Assembly: GCF_051020975.1 (NCBI RefSeq)
Contig: NC_135041.1
Location: 5,158,256-5,222,255, forward strand
DNA length: 64,000 nucleotides
Reading direction: 5' to 3'
Source of the DNA: Osmia lignaria lignaria
Lineage: Eukaryota; Arthropoda; Insecta; Hymenoptera; Megachilidae
Of the stretch, positions 1-10,760 are shown one piece after another. The notes beneath the pieces are model-generated. The model was given only the letters and a program-made list of their open reading frames with translations. It was not told the DNA's origin and did no database searches. The position numbers and the translations under genes were made by a program. How positions within the stretch are numbered: position 1 is the stretch's first letter; each line of letters opens with the position of its first letter.

Positions 1-955
1 GGCTCGTGTTCATTCGGTTGACACGTTAATTCGTTTCGAAATGAAAAATTATCCAGTGAATTTCGTTCTGCATTTCCATGACTCTTCGTAAACCGGATGA
101 AAGTTATGCTCAGCCGAGTAGAAATATAAAATCTATTCTGATCTTCTTTTCCATTTCGAATTCTAACGTAAAGGGGATGTACAATCATATAATTGAAGTG
201 TCATCTCGACTGAATCAATAAGATTAATTCAATACAGAGTGCGTTGAACGTGCATTTACCAAAATTAATTAGAAGCAATTAAATTGAGCTAGAAAGTCAT
301 ATAGAAACGGGGATAGAGAGATATCGTATTAACTCTGGTTACGCGAATCTTGTTTCTCCGATCTTGTTACGAGACATTAGATAGCCAGGCGATTCCATTC
401 CGGTCGTAACCGGGGAAGCATGATAACCTGGTTTTATCGATAATCTTTTGCCATCTTCGTGAACATGTCGTTGCATAATGTCATCACGGTGTACAGCCGA
501 CACCACGGTAATTAATTACGAGAGCGTTGCCCGACACCGCAAGCCAATTAACGTGGGTGCAGCTCGCCTGTACCTACACTCGAGAGCACGGAAACAACGT
601 CGACGCTCCTCTCCGCTCTTGGAAAAACATCTACTTACGCGATGGAAAGTGCTTAATGAATGGACGTACGATGAACGACAATCGCGTTTCCTCTAAATTA
701 CGACCAACTACCGTTGTGTATTGATTAACGTTGCCAAGCATCGAACCGGTAAGTAGAACGTGGGATCAATGGTTATGCTCTATTTCGAACGAGCACTTCT
801 TTCACCTTATCCCCTTTCACTAATGGATGCTCGTGATTTCGCAATCTGTTTAACCTGAAATCTATTGCCAATCGTAAAAAGAAATAATACAATTTGGAAG
901 ATGTATTGAGTAAAATATTGTTCTATATTTATAACAAAATTTCAATTTGGTATCT
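1..955. other. non-coding DNA, nothing recognised
   Basis: AT-rich sequence with scattered TTAA and AATT runs. Two overlapping open frames of 65-72 codons around 478-724 have no recognisable domain and lie in different frames of the same DNA, so I do not call a gene. No RNA gene, repeat or conserved motif was seen. Confidence 0.6.
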
Positions 956-1179
956 TTAACCCTCGGCGGACCATGAAGAAAGCCCTAATTTTTATTTAAT
1001 TTTGTATTTCATATTACTTTCATTTTCTAAATTTTGCAATTGTTCCTCTAAAAATTATTAACCCAATATATGAAATTCTTTCGTTTAAATATTATACATA
1101 TAACTTTAGGTTAATATTCCTGTATATATTTTATCAATTTCGGTCTTGATTGGCCCAGACTCCGCTGTTCAAAGGTTAA
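956..1179 (+). mobile_element. TTAA-flanked non-autonomous repeat, copy 1
   Basis: A segment of about 216 bp bounded by TTAA at 956-959 and 1176-1179. The left end after TTAA reads CCCTCGGCGGACCATGAAGA. The right end, read inward on the minus strand, is CCTTTGAACAGCGGAG, an imperfect terminal inverted match. About 150 bp of it recurs on the opposite strand at 25530-25667 with roughly four bases in five the same, including the motif GTTCCTCTAAA and a conserved AATATAT segment. TTAA target duplications are known for piggyBac-type elements. The short length, AT-rich core and absence of coding capacity suggest a MITE-like derivative. The superfamily is inferred from the TTAA flanks only. Confidence 0.6.
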
Positions 1180-2099
1180 ACGAATCGAATTGGTTGATTA
1201 GATTAATGGAAAGAAATTAGGAAAAATTAATTAAAGTAACAAAGTTTGAAGGAACGATAAGGAAGGATCGATATACAGGGATAATGAAGAATAGTTATTC
1301 TTTTAATCTCTCGTTTGAAAGCACCTGAAACTTTATGTATTATAGATGTTACATAGAACAAAGTCTCGTGTTAAATATTTAAAAGGTAACGGAGGAAGAA
1401 TTTCAGTGTAAAATAAAGATTCCGATGATTAAACAAGCTGCGATAGAGGAAAGCTGTTATAGCGCGAGCAAACGTTCTCGATTGACGTGGGAAGAAAAGA
1501 ATTATAGTTTGATAGAGAAAGGCAGGGTGCACGCTTTTTATTGCCATTAACGAAGAGAAAGATCAAACGAAAGACGAATCGTTTGATGTTGCTATCGGAT
1601 AAGAAATGAAAAGGGGCATTCTTTTGATACACGAGCGCCGCTTAATTGCTGTTCGAAATAATAACTTGAGCAATTAAGCGCCAATTATCAGCGTTTCTTA
1701 AGGATGTGCCAACGATATCCCCGTACTTCATTCTCGGATAAATTAAATTACACCGTAATCGCATTTACCTGGATCTTCTTAAAATACCTTCAACGCCCTG
1801 ACGAAAATCAATGATAATAAATCTACGAGAGATAATTCTGTTTTTAACATTATTCATTATGGTATTCTTCGAGGTGTTAAGCTAGTATACCTGAATATAA
1901 CCAACCAAGCAGATAAATTCTGCGCGAAAAGAAACTGAAAACTCTGATTTCAGTAACGAACTTAAATCGTTCTTCCATACGACGTCTTCGAGACACGAAT
2001 TTCTTTCTCGGTACGTGCCAGAAGATTTCCACGAACGCCAAAAATGTCCTCCCCGATCTCGTTCAACTGAAACCGGCAAGGTGGAACAGTGCGCGCTGG
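1180..2099. other. AT-rich non-coding DNA with one hairpin
   Basis: No gene or repeat family recognised. Open frames at 1429-1632 and 1882-2079 on the minus strand are short and featureless. The only structure seen is the hairpin at 1639-1680, listed separately. Confidence 0.55.
1639..1680. repeat. perfect 12-bp inverted repeat (hairpin)
   Basis: CGCTTAATTGCT at 1639-1650 is repeated as its exact reverse complement AGCAATTAAGCG at 1669-1680, with an 18-base loop. The stem does not extend outward (C opposite C). It could fold in RNA or act as a dyad binding site. It is too short for a typical miRNA precursor and no known insect miRNA was recognised in it. Confidence 0.6.
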
Positions 2100-3300
2100 T
2101 TAAATAATAATTGGCCCGCTGTCAGTCGACTCACGTGCTAAACTTTATTGGAATTGGATCCGTAATCTCGGCACATTTCCCCAGATGCAGAGAACGGCTT
2201 CACCCGTTTCGTCTGTCCCTTTCACGAGCCCGATTCCCTTCCCGTTCCCTCGGACCCTGTTCGCCAAGTAACGCCAGCCAGTCAAGGAAGGAATGGCAGC
2301 TAGGGATAGATCCTAATCCGACGGCCCACCTAGCCGCGATACCTTTGCGTTTCGAAGGAACAGTTGCTGTACAAGCACGAGAGTTGCTCGATTTCGGCTC
2401 AACGTCACGTTACCTGTCGCATTAACGTTACTCTCCTACGAGAATTACCCGGCCATCGATTGTTTGGAGTCGGTTTCTACGTCTACAATGTCTTGCGGTG
2501 AGTTTAATGCTCGTCACGTGTACAAAAGGGCTGGTAAAAGGGTAGATGTTTTATCTTGAAGCTTGGAAATTTATCAAAATTCTCGATATCTTTGAACGCG
2601 TTGAGTAACATCACAAATTATAAATGCCAGAATAATTAAAAGAAAACAATAGAAAAATATTATTTCGTAATTAAAAATTTGAAAATTAACTCTTCCCATT
2701 CTTATTAATTAGAGCTTCGATACGTCTCTAAAGAAATGCTCATTTTCACTCTGGTATTCAACATGTTAATTTTTTAATTTGAGTTCAAAAACAAATCTAT
2801 CATGAAATGTATCACATTCAGTTTTGTATACTGTTACTAAATCGGCGACGATACTTTGCTTTTCTCTCGTCCGCTCAAGCAACCGAGACAGTGTTCTCCT
2901 GGTTCGAGAAGCTCGCACGTGCGTCATGCGACTGCGTGCACGTGACACGCGAGGGACGGGATCAAGGAGGGTGGTTTTCCCTGTAAACTAAGTAGTAGAG
3001 CCAGGCAGAGAGTTGAGGGAACGGTACCGAGCGAGGGGTCAGCCCAAGGCATACTAGGAAGGGATTATCCGAGTCGGTATTCGGTAATTGCTGCTAGCAA
3101 TTTACTCGGGCAAATCCCCATTAACCGAGCCGACGAACCTGTCGGACGTGTTCCTTCACGCAACGATAGTCCACGACCACTTTCGATGGATAAACGATGA
3201 ATCTGCTTGAAACGTTCAAAGCGACACAACCTTTCGCGATCCTTTGATTCCGATTCATAAACGAACAGGCGAGGAGGCAAACAGAAATCGCTAAACTATC
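2100..3300. other. CpG-rich non-coding stretch with E-boxes
   Basis: This part is richer in G+C and CpG than its flanks and contains four CACGTG E-boxes at 2132, 2515, 2916 and 2939. A stop-free frame of 104 codons (2111-2425, plus strand) has no recognisable domain. An ATG at 2488 is followed closely by a good splice donor (GTGAGT at 2498). The segment may be regulatory or promoter-like, but there is no TATA box or other decisive signal. Confidence 0.35.
2916..2944. promoter_or_regulatory. paired CACGTG E-boxes
   Basis: Two perfect palindromic CACGTG hexamers at 2916-2921 and 2939-2944 start 23 bp apart. Single copies lie upstream at 2132 and 2515. CACGTG is the canonical site of bHLH-type factors such as Clock/Cycle, Myc/Max and USF. 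Binding here is inference; about 20 such hexamers occur across the window, close to chance, so only the local clustering is notable. Confidence 0.25.
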
Positions 3301-5630
3301 CTACGATTATTCTAATCAGCAAGCATTCTGTCAGATGTAAAAGATCAACGTCGAATTTGAATAAAAAGGATACAAAAGAATAGAAATGTAACAGGGGTGA
3401 TTCGATGGTACACATGTACCTAAATACACAAAACGTGGCTGGTGTGTTTTTTGAAAGGATCGCCGGAGAAAAGGGATCCGAGGACAGTGGCAGAAGCTTC
3501 GAAGGGTTAGAGAAACATAGAATAAGAGGAAATAAAAGAAGGGAGCGTGGTGGCACGGACAAGGCTGTTTCTTTTGTATGTTTGACTGGCACAAATCGTC
3601 GAAAGGAAGAAAATATATTCCGTGAGCCACGCGAGTTGTCCGCTCAACTTTCGCCCCGTGTCTGGATAAAGTGACAAGATCCCGTCAAAGGAATCATGCA
3701 AGGATAAAAAAGAAAAAGAAAAACGGTGCAGTGGACGACGAGAGGGTAAGGCTCTCGGACGATGAAATTCGAATAGCTCGACGAAATTTGTATTTCTATA
3801 TCTTGACGAGGGGTAATATACAAGATTGTCTCTCCCTCCGTCTGTCTAAATAGACTTTCGAGTTTACTCAAAGACCACGGGTCACGAGCCACCGGATCCC
3901 GTTATATAATTTCTCAGGGAGGACTTTCAATTTTCGCGAAAGCAAGCCGTCGCGTCGTTGCTCTTACGTTAGTAAGATCGCTCCTCTATCCTTGATACGT
4001 AATAACGGGTCGGTGGATGGAGCGGGTATCAGTGTATTTCCTGGTTGTGCAAAGCCTCCACGGAGAACCGGGTAATAAACGATGCACTGTGCACAGCTTA
4101 AACGGAGCTTTATGAAATCCCAGCCATGATTAATAATTTTCCCCGCTCTCATCTCCTGCCGTTCTGGCCCCGTACCTCGTTAGGCACATATCTCTCATCC
4201 TTGAAGCTTCGCGTTGGCTTATGCATCGAGGTATCCTTCGTGGCTACCTTTCTCCTTTCATCCTTTCTCTTTCTTCTGATTCTCCTTCCCTCTTACTCTC
4301 TCTCCCTCTCCCTCTGTGTGTATTCTCTTGTTCATGGAGCAGCTTGGATTATTAATTTCCACGCAGCCGCACTCTTTTTGTCGCGACACCCTTTTCACGC
4401 CAAAGCTTGCCGCGTCTAACAAGGACGGATCCCCGGCTCGCCGCGGCGGGATAAACGGAGGAGGAGGATCGAGATTTTAGCAAATTAATGTAGTTAAACT
4501 CGGTCCCGATCTTCACGCTATTATGACGAATAGATTCAATTTCACGGAAGAAGCGTGGCAAATTAACGAGTACAAGGTTAAAGCTCGCGATTACAAATTT
4601 AATTAAACTGGAATATAGCCTCGCCGAGCCGCAGGGTGGTAATTACTTTGCCCTTTACCAGAGAAAATCCTCTCATAAACGAGATTTGCAAATAGAAAAA
4701 AAAAGAGAGAAAGAAGATGAAAAAATTAAATTGCATCTCTCCGATGTGGTAATTGCATCGTACAGTGATTTGTCTCTGAAGCGGTGTTAATGAATTTCAT
4801 TTTGAAACGATCAATTTTCCCGTCGGCCGATAAAGCCGCGTTTCACGCGCAACGATCGCGGATGAACCGCGCGCGATATAACACGGCGAAACGTCGATAA
4901 GAAGGAGACAAACGCGGCAAAGAACGGCTAACATCATTACCACAACCCTTCGCGCGTAAAACGGGATTATTCCTCGTTTGTGAGCCCATTAGGGCGACGT
5001 TCCAGACCCGCGACGCATTAAACAGATAATACCCGAGGCTGGCTCGTTCGTTTGTACGTATTCGTTTGTCCTGCGACAACATAACGGCCAACGGACATGT
5101 AATCGCAAGTGATTCTCCGTCGACGTGACGTGTTTTTCATGGACTTGTATCGTCGAACGATACCAGCGATTCTTTTCTTCCTTTCCTTCTCGTTCACAGC
5201 TCGAATCGATAACGTTGCTTTAAACGACGATATAACCAGCTCGCTTACTTTCTACCGTTGTTTTCTGTGTCAACACCGTAGTATCGAAACGGTGAGTTTC
5301 CATTGTCACTGTATACGTCAGTTACACCACTGTCGTCGGATAATTAACTCTGCAGTTTACATTGCGACACTTGTATTACGTTGCGTTGCTTTTATTCTTC
5401 CTTTTATTACTTTTTGAGAAATCGAGGATACCATTGTTAGTATAAATATTAAAATCAAAATTAATATAGTAGACTCTCTTAGCTTTGTCTCCCGTATAAA
5501 TTATCATGGATTTCGTTTTATTCTTTATAACATAATTTTTCCGTCCGTGAATGCCATTATAAACTAAAATAAGGACTTTATTGCACATCTATTATTAATT
5601 ATTATTTATAAATTGGTAACGTCAGGGGTA
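3301..5630. other. non-coding DNA with pyrimidine tract
   Basis: No gene recognised. Several short frames overlap each other on both strands at 3296-3892, the usual sign of chance. A pyrimidine tract lies at 4249-4318. At 5139-5291 a 51-codon frame starting with a hydrophobic, signal-like segment ends exactly at a good splice donor; it is treated as a candidate exon in the findings, not as a gene. Confidence 0.45.
4249..4318 (+). repeat. pyrimidine-rich (CT) tract
   Basis: About 70 bases almost wholly C and T, with runs of CTCTCTCCCTCTCCCTCT leading into a short GT run. It is low-complexity sequence. Such tracts are mutable and can act as GAGA-type sites when read as GA repeats on the other strand. 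No adjacent acceptor-plus-exon arrangement convinced me that it is a splice signal. Confidence 0.5.
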
Positions 5631-5840
5631 GTCCTCGTGAATCGCTCTCTCTCCTAGGTCATCGCGATTTAATTTAACTCCGTGCAGGATTCGAGACTAA
5701 AAACTCGTAGTGACGGTGAACTTTCTCTAAATCCCTCCACCGTCGCCTATTAATTTCCAACTCGTTCGAACACGTGCCGAACAGACGAACTGTCCACGGT
5801 CGTGGAGAACAGCTATTCGGTCGTTCGCGTTGGGTGGGTC

Positions 5841-5887
5841 ATCTGCATCTGCATCTGACTGGTGCAGAAAAAAAAGAGAGAGAGAGA
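5841..5887. repeat. short hexamer repeat followed by (GA)6
   Basis: ATCTGCATCTGCATCTG at 5841-5857 is an almost three-fold hexamer repeat. It is followed by an A run and (GA)6 at 5876-5887. This is simple microsatellite sequence. Confidence 0.6.
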
Positions 5888-6009
5888 ACGAGCGTCGCTC
5901 GACAGTCGCAGGGTAGCGTAGCAAAGTTTCGCGGCCTCTCTCGTCCGGTCTGTTAGCGTTGTCTCGCTTTTAGCCAACGCTAAAGTTAACGTTGCGCCGT
6001 GGGGCGAAA

Positions 6010-6026
6010 GTCTGCCAATGGCAGAC
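6010..6026. repeat. 7-bp perfect hairpin
   Basis: GTCTGCC and its reverse complement GGCAGAC flank a three-base loop. It is compact and GC-rich but short, and may be chance. Confidence 0.4.
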
Positions 6027-7326
6027 GACATCGATGGCAGCGGTAGCAGCAACACACGGCCACTAGCTGATGGATTGTCTCTCCTCCACGCCCCTTGATT
6101 ACCCTTCTATCCTGTCCCGTTCCCCTCGCGCTGCGTCGCGACGCTTCTCGTTCCCTTTGTGAAAAAAAAAAAGGACGAAGGGAAGAGGATGACGCAGGGT
6201 GTCTCGCGAAAATCCATCGCGAGAAGGAAGGATTTTGGACGCGTAAGGTGCTCGTTCGATCGAGCATAAAGGCACGAATACGACTTTCGGTCTCCTCGTG
6301 ATTCCGATACGCGAGGTGGAAGGGTAGCAAAGCTGGCATCGGAAGCCGAACCGCTGGAGCTTCGAAAATTGAAACAGAATTCGTGGCGCGTGGATGAAAT
6401 ACGCGGATTCGCGATTTCTCGCTAAATGGAAACTCGTAACTCCCACGAAAAGCTCTGGATTTGAAGATAGGAATGTACCAGGTGCGATAAGAGAAATTCG
6501 CTATAGGTATCTTCTTTAGGCGTTTCAATAATTTAAATTCACACTGAATGAAATTATTCAAACCATGGAATAAAATTGTTAATACGTAGATTTGGAAAGA
6601 AGACAACGAAGAGAACGACACGCGAGTTTCAACGGGAGAGATCGATAAATTATCCTCACGCAAATTGGATCGCGGGGAATCTTGTCGACGGTATCAAACG
6701 CAGGATCAACTTTTAATTAAAGCCAGGATCAGGACGGATTCAAGATATTTATTTTATATTTCAACGTCCCTCTGTCGCCGCGGCTCAACTCTATGAAACC
6801 TGTCGACAGTTCCGTCTGTAGCCCAATTTCGTCCCGGCTCAACGTTTCTCTTTCTCTCTTTCTACGCCCGATTTATCCGTCTTCTTTCATTGTACCCTTT
6901 CGTCCCGACGTTTTAGCCCTCATCCCCTCGCGGCGCTTTATCCGCGCGGATTCAGCCCTTTACAACCTGATTCTTCAATCTCGCAAAGTAGTAAAGGCTA
7001 CAGATTTTACGAGCGACCGAGATGGGCCGCGTACGCGTGATTTCACACACGACACGTCGAGTTCCGGTGCTTCGTGTTCCCTGTTACTACCCGGCTGGCA
7101 ATATTCAACAACGTCGGGAAAAGTTTCCACTCCGATCTTACGAGAATGCACGTCTGCACTTGACTCGCGCGAATATAAGCGTACGAGGATTTCTCGCTCG
7201 TCGCGTTCGCTTCCGTCGTGCCCCGGCTTCAATATCGTGGCTGGATTTTTCGGCGAGCACAGCTTGCAACGAGCACGGGCAAAAATGATTTAGCCGGGAA
7301 AACAGATTTTCGTTTGATCACGCGTT

Positions 7327-7398
7327 GACTTATTCCACTCGTTCGACCGTACGTCGACTTATTCCACTCGTTCGACCGTACGTCGACTTATTCCACTG
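7327..7398. repeat. 29-bp tandem repeat, about 2.5 copies
   Basis: Two identical consecutive units begin at 7327 and 7356, apart from a base or two at the left edge, and a partial third follows. Each contains ACTTATTCCACTCGTTCGAC followed by CGTACGTCG. The near identity implies a recent slippage or unequal-exchange event. It is likely length-polymorphic. Confidence 0.85.
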
Positions 7399-9347
7399 GT
7401 ACCTATGAAATCGAGCGAAAGAAGAAGGAAAGGTCCTATCTTTCGACTTTATCAAATCATTCGAGAGAGACGAAGTCGATCATCGAGTTTTTCAAGCTTC
7501 TATTGGATCGGACAACTTTCTCGATTTCCCGTGCAAAGTAGCGACATCGAATATTCTGCCGGACGAGATAGCCGAGTATTCCTTCAACAGGTATTCCACA
7601 TTCTCGTCGGATCTCGAGAGCTGGCAGAGCAGAAGTAAGGGCGACGTCGATCCTTACTCCTACCGTTCTTCCCGTGAATTCTCCACGGAGCGCACTTTCC
7701 AATCTGACTTGACGCAACCGGGAAAAGAAAGAGTTAGATCGGACGGAGAAGCGTCGAGGAGTAAGGAACATGGTAGAGAGAAAAGAAGTTCATATATAAC
7801 GGGCTGAGATCGAAGGAATAGAATGTCCAGGACGAACGTAATGACGGAATAAGAAATACGATTGTACGGCCAGCGTTCCGGAAGAACAGTGCCTTACAGC
7901 AGTCTGTGTTCCAGCAAGAGGAAGAACCTTTTTCTCAAAGACATTCAGTGATCAGCTTGAAATTTTACACTTATCTGAACGTTGAATAATAATTTTATAA
8001 TACTACTGGTTCTTTGTATTATAGAATCATCACTTTTAGCATACATTCTTTGTCTTTCTCCTTGAATCCTTCCTTCCAGTTTCCTTCTTTCGTTTCTCGC
8101 ATTCAGCTCGTATCCAAAGGATCGCAATCGAATGGAAAATACATGTAGATGCCTGGACGCGATCTCCCTGGTGGGTGGATTCTTTCTTTCGTCGAGCAAA
8201 CACGTTCCTCTCTGGTTCCCTATTCGAGAATCCGTCTGTTCGTCGGTTTGCTCGTTCTCTTTCCCTCGACCCTTCGAGCCGTCGCTTCAGACCCTTTTGT
8301 ATTCCTGGCACATATCACTTAAGGGTCAGGCACCCTCAAAATAGATCCGTTTCACGAAATAACACGCGTTGCCACGGACACCCTTCCGCAACTGTGCATA
8401 CCAATGCGAGCCTCTCGTTTCGACGATCAGAAACCATTGACCAGCCTCCCAGTCGCGTCGCGGCGATGCTACGATAAACCAACCCCTCTCGCCTTCGAGA
8501 TATCCGATCAGGAAATCGACGAACCGAGGAAAGGCAAAGTGGTCGCTGCCTTCTCACTCCACTTTCGAAATGTCCTGCACGTAAACCGTGCCTCGCCTGC
8601 CGAGGCTTTTCCATTAGCGAACCTATCGGTAGAACGTTTCAACCGTACGAGCTACTTTACTTTTCATGATTCCATGCTCATGGACGGAAGGATCTTTTGT
8701 GCGCTACCTTTCTCCGAAAGAATTTCAAGGAGAGTGGGGATTTTCCGCTCTTAAAAATGGCTTTCAGTCACTGCATGAAAATCTGTTATATTATTCATGA
8801 CGGGTACCAAGTCATGGTTTACGTAGCGTAGAAAATTGTTTCCATTTGTTGATACAGTGTTGGGTGTAAAGGATTAATTATATACTTCGCTATAAACCTC
8901 ACTAGAGAATTTCAATATTTAGCAAAATAAAGATTAGAAAATTTCACTCTGAAGCCCATGATTATTCGTAAAGTTAATATTATTGTGTTTCTAAATAATT
9001 TCTCCATTTGTTTGATCTATTACAAATACAGATGATACCTTACATCGTCAATTTGTCAGAATGAATCGTAGACCACGTACGGTGTGAACGCGAACCGAGC
9101 TGACAGTTGCAGCACGTGGTTGGCGGTCAGCCGCAATAGATACGGTCGATCAGTAGTCAGACCGAAGCGACGGACGTTTAGCGCGCCCCGTTAATTCAGG
9201 GTAAAAAGCAGGGAGAAGAAGAAAAAAGCGGAGACAGTCGGTCATGACAAATAAGCTGTGATTTAATTTTCACCCGAGCAGATTTAGCTGGAGCTGTCGT
9301 CGCTCATCTCAATCCCGTTGCTGTGGATTAACCTTAATGTCGCCGCG

Positions 9348-9492
9348 GGAGGGAAAAAATGAGGCGAAGAGGAGAAAAAATGACGGGTTGAAGGAGAATA
9401 GACAAGGATCGGTGTGCTGGAAAAACAAAGAGGCCGAGAAGAGAACGAGAGATAAATATAGCGGAAATAAGGGACAAGAAGAAGAGGAATGA
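9348..9492 (+). repeat. purine-rich tract of about 145 bp
   Basis: The plus strand is dominated by A and G here, with repeated GGAGAA, GAAGA and GAGAA blocks broken by few pyrimidines. It is low-complexity DNA with strong strand asymmetry and no coding signature. Confidence 0.45.
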
Positions 9493-9559
9493 GCGAACGG
9501 GGCATAGTTATTAATTAATCCTGGCCCTCCTCTAAATACCCGCCACGGCAGCCGCAAAA

Positions 9560-9585
9560 TAAAGCTCCCAGCATAAAGAGCTTTA
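9560..9585. repeat. 8-bp perfect hairpin
   Basis: TAAAGCTC at 9560-9567 pairs with GAGCTTTA at 9578-9585 across a 10-base loop. The function is unknown. Confidence 0.4.
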
Positions 9586-9767
9586 CTTCCTGCGGGCATG
9601 AAACAATTATCGCCATCCGCCGTGAGCACAAAGAAGAAGCAGAAGAAGAAGGGACGAGGCAGATGGGTGGTGAGAGGCAGCGTGATTATACGCGGAGTCC
9701 GGCTTCGCGACGATCAAAGGGATCCCGTCAGTGTGGTCGTCGCTAATCGTAAGCTTTTACGTAATAG

Positions 9768-9790
9768 CCCCCCCCCCCCCCCCCCCCCCC
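9768..9790 (+). repeat. poly-C homopolymer of 23 bases
   Basis: Twenty-three consecutive C residues are followed by ACCC. Long C/G runs are rare in AT-rich insect DNA and are hard to sequence, so the exact length is uncertain. No G-quadruplex arrangement beyond the single run is seen. Confidence 0.9.
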
Positions 9791-10218
9791 ACCCGTTCGC
9801 CCGGAAACCACCGTCGATCGGTTCTGTATAGTTTTTACAGGGGGCGACAAGCGCCGGCCTCGACAAGATAAATTTCAGGCTCTTTTGTGAAACTTTCCTG
9901 CCTCTGATCCTGGACGACTCCAGGGTGATTAAAGATTGAACAATTATGACATAAATAATAACGTATCGAACAGTTTATTTAATCAAAGATCGACTTCATT
10001 TTCTTTTCTCTATTCGTCAATTGTTTTGATTAATATATTTTGTAAATTGATTTTATCGAATTTCAGAAGATTTATATTATTTTAGGATATTTGTAATGAT
10101 GAAACGTTCTGTTTAAATAATAGGGCGCTGAAATATTAGGATTTTTAAACAAGGAAAGTTTTATCGTAATAGGAAAATTTTAAACACTTCGTGTGATGGA
10201 AGTATAAGCAGATACGCC

Positions 10219-10302
10219 TTGGCGCCATCTGAATTCAGAGGGCTGTATTTTTCCGTACTACTCCCCGATCGATTAATCTTCCTTTCCTACAGATGGCGCT
10301 GC
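10219..10302. promoter_or_regulatory. facing pair of CTCF-like motifs
   Basis: GCGCCATCTG at 10222-10231 and its exact reverse complement CAGATGGCGC at 10290-10299 are separated by 58 bp. AGATGGCGC closely matches the AG(A/G)TGGCGC core described for insect CTCF. The two motifs are in opposite orientations with their CAGATG sides facing each other. The match is read directly; occupancy or insulator function is inference. A short inverted repeat of a mobile element is the alternative. Confidence 0.35.
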
Positions 10303-10748
10303 TAAAACCAACCCCGGGGCGCTAGCATAAGGGTTGGAAACGTGAAAAGTAACCGACGGAAACCGAATTTACCGACGCTGCACCCTTGAATCAACCAACC
10401 CCTACTATGGCTGACTTATCCTATACTTGCTTCATTTTTCAGAATTAATTACACTATACAAAGTCTTTTGCATTTGGACGTCTGAATCAATTGTATCATT
10501 TTGAATGTAAAAAAAAAATATGAATCAAAATTTTGGTATACTTATTGAATTAAAAAAACAAAGTATCATCAATATGATTAAGATGAATATAAATGTCCTT
10601 CTGATTAGCAAATTCTTTTTTACTTTACTAAAATTTTTAAACAATATCCGTATCTACAGAATGTAAACTTTTATATTTGGAAAATCTGGTGTTTTAACAC
10701 AATTCTACCAAAGGGAACGAGGGTCTGGTATCGTTCGAACTCGAAATA

Positions 10749-10760
10749 GGACACGTGTCC
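10749..10760. promoter_or_regulatory. 12-bp palindrome centred on an E-box
   Basis: GGACACGTGTCC is a perfect dyad with CACGTG at its centre. It could bind a dimeric bHLH or similar factor. A single site of this kind has limited weight. Confidence 0.3.

Larger units (their letters stand above)
5631..8760. other. CpG-rich non-coding block
   Basis: This is the most GC/CpG-rich multi-kilobase stretch. The longest open frame in the window (5986-6663, minus, about 225 codons) and a 166-codon plus frame (6793-7293) fall here. Both lack any recognisable domain, overlap other open frames, and contain low-complexity Arg/Ser/Phe stretches, so neither is called. Small structures inside (a GA run, a (CTGCAT)-type triplet, a hairpin at 6010 and a 29-bp tandem repeat at 7327) are listed separately where informative. 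Confidence 0.45.
8761..9840. other. non-coding DNA with purine tract and poly-C
   Basis: AT-rich at first, then CpG-rich at 9060-9200 with several TCAGT/TCAGC initiator-like pentamers, then a purine-rich tract at 9348-9492 and a poly-C run. No gene recognised. The proline-rich frame at 9598-9831 is simply the poly-C run read in frame. Confidence 0.45.

Noticed and set aside
5986..6663. Minus-strand open frame of about 225 codons, the longest in the window
   Set aside because: No recognisable domain, low-complexity Ser/Arg/Phe stretches, other frames open on both strands over the same DNA, and a GC-richer local composition that lowers stop density.
6793..7293. Plus-strand open frame of about 166 codons
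   Set aside because: Ser/Arg-rich translation with a competing frame on each strand; no domain recognised.
9598..9831. Frame encoding a polyproline stretch
   Set aside because: The prolines come only from the poly-C run.
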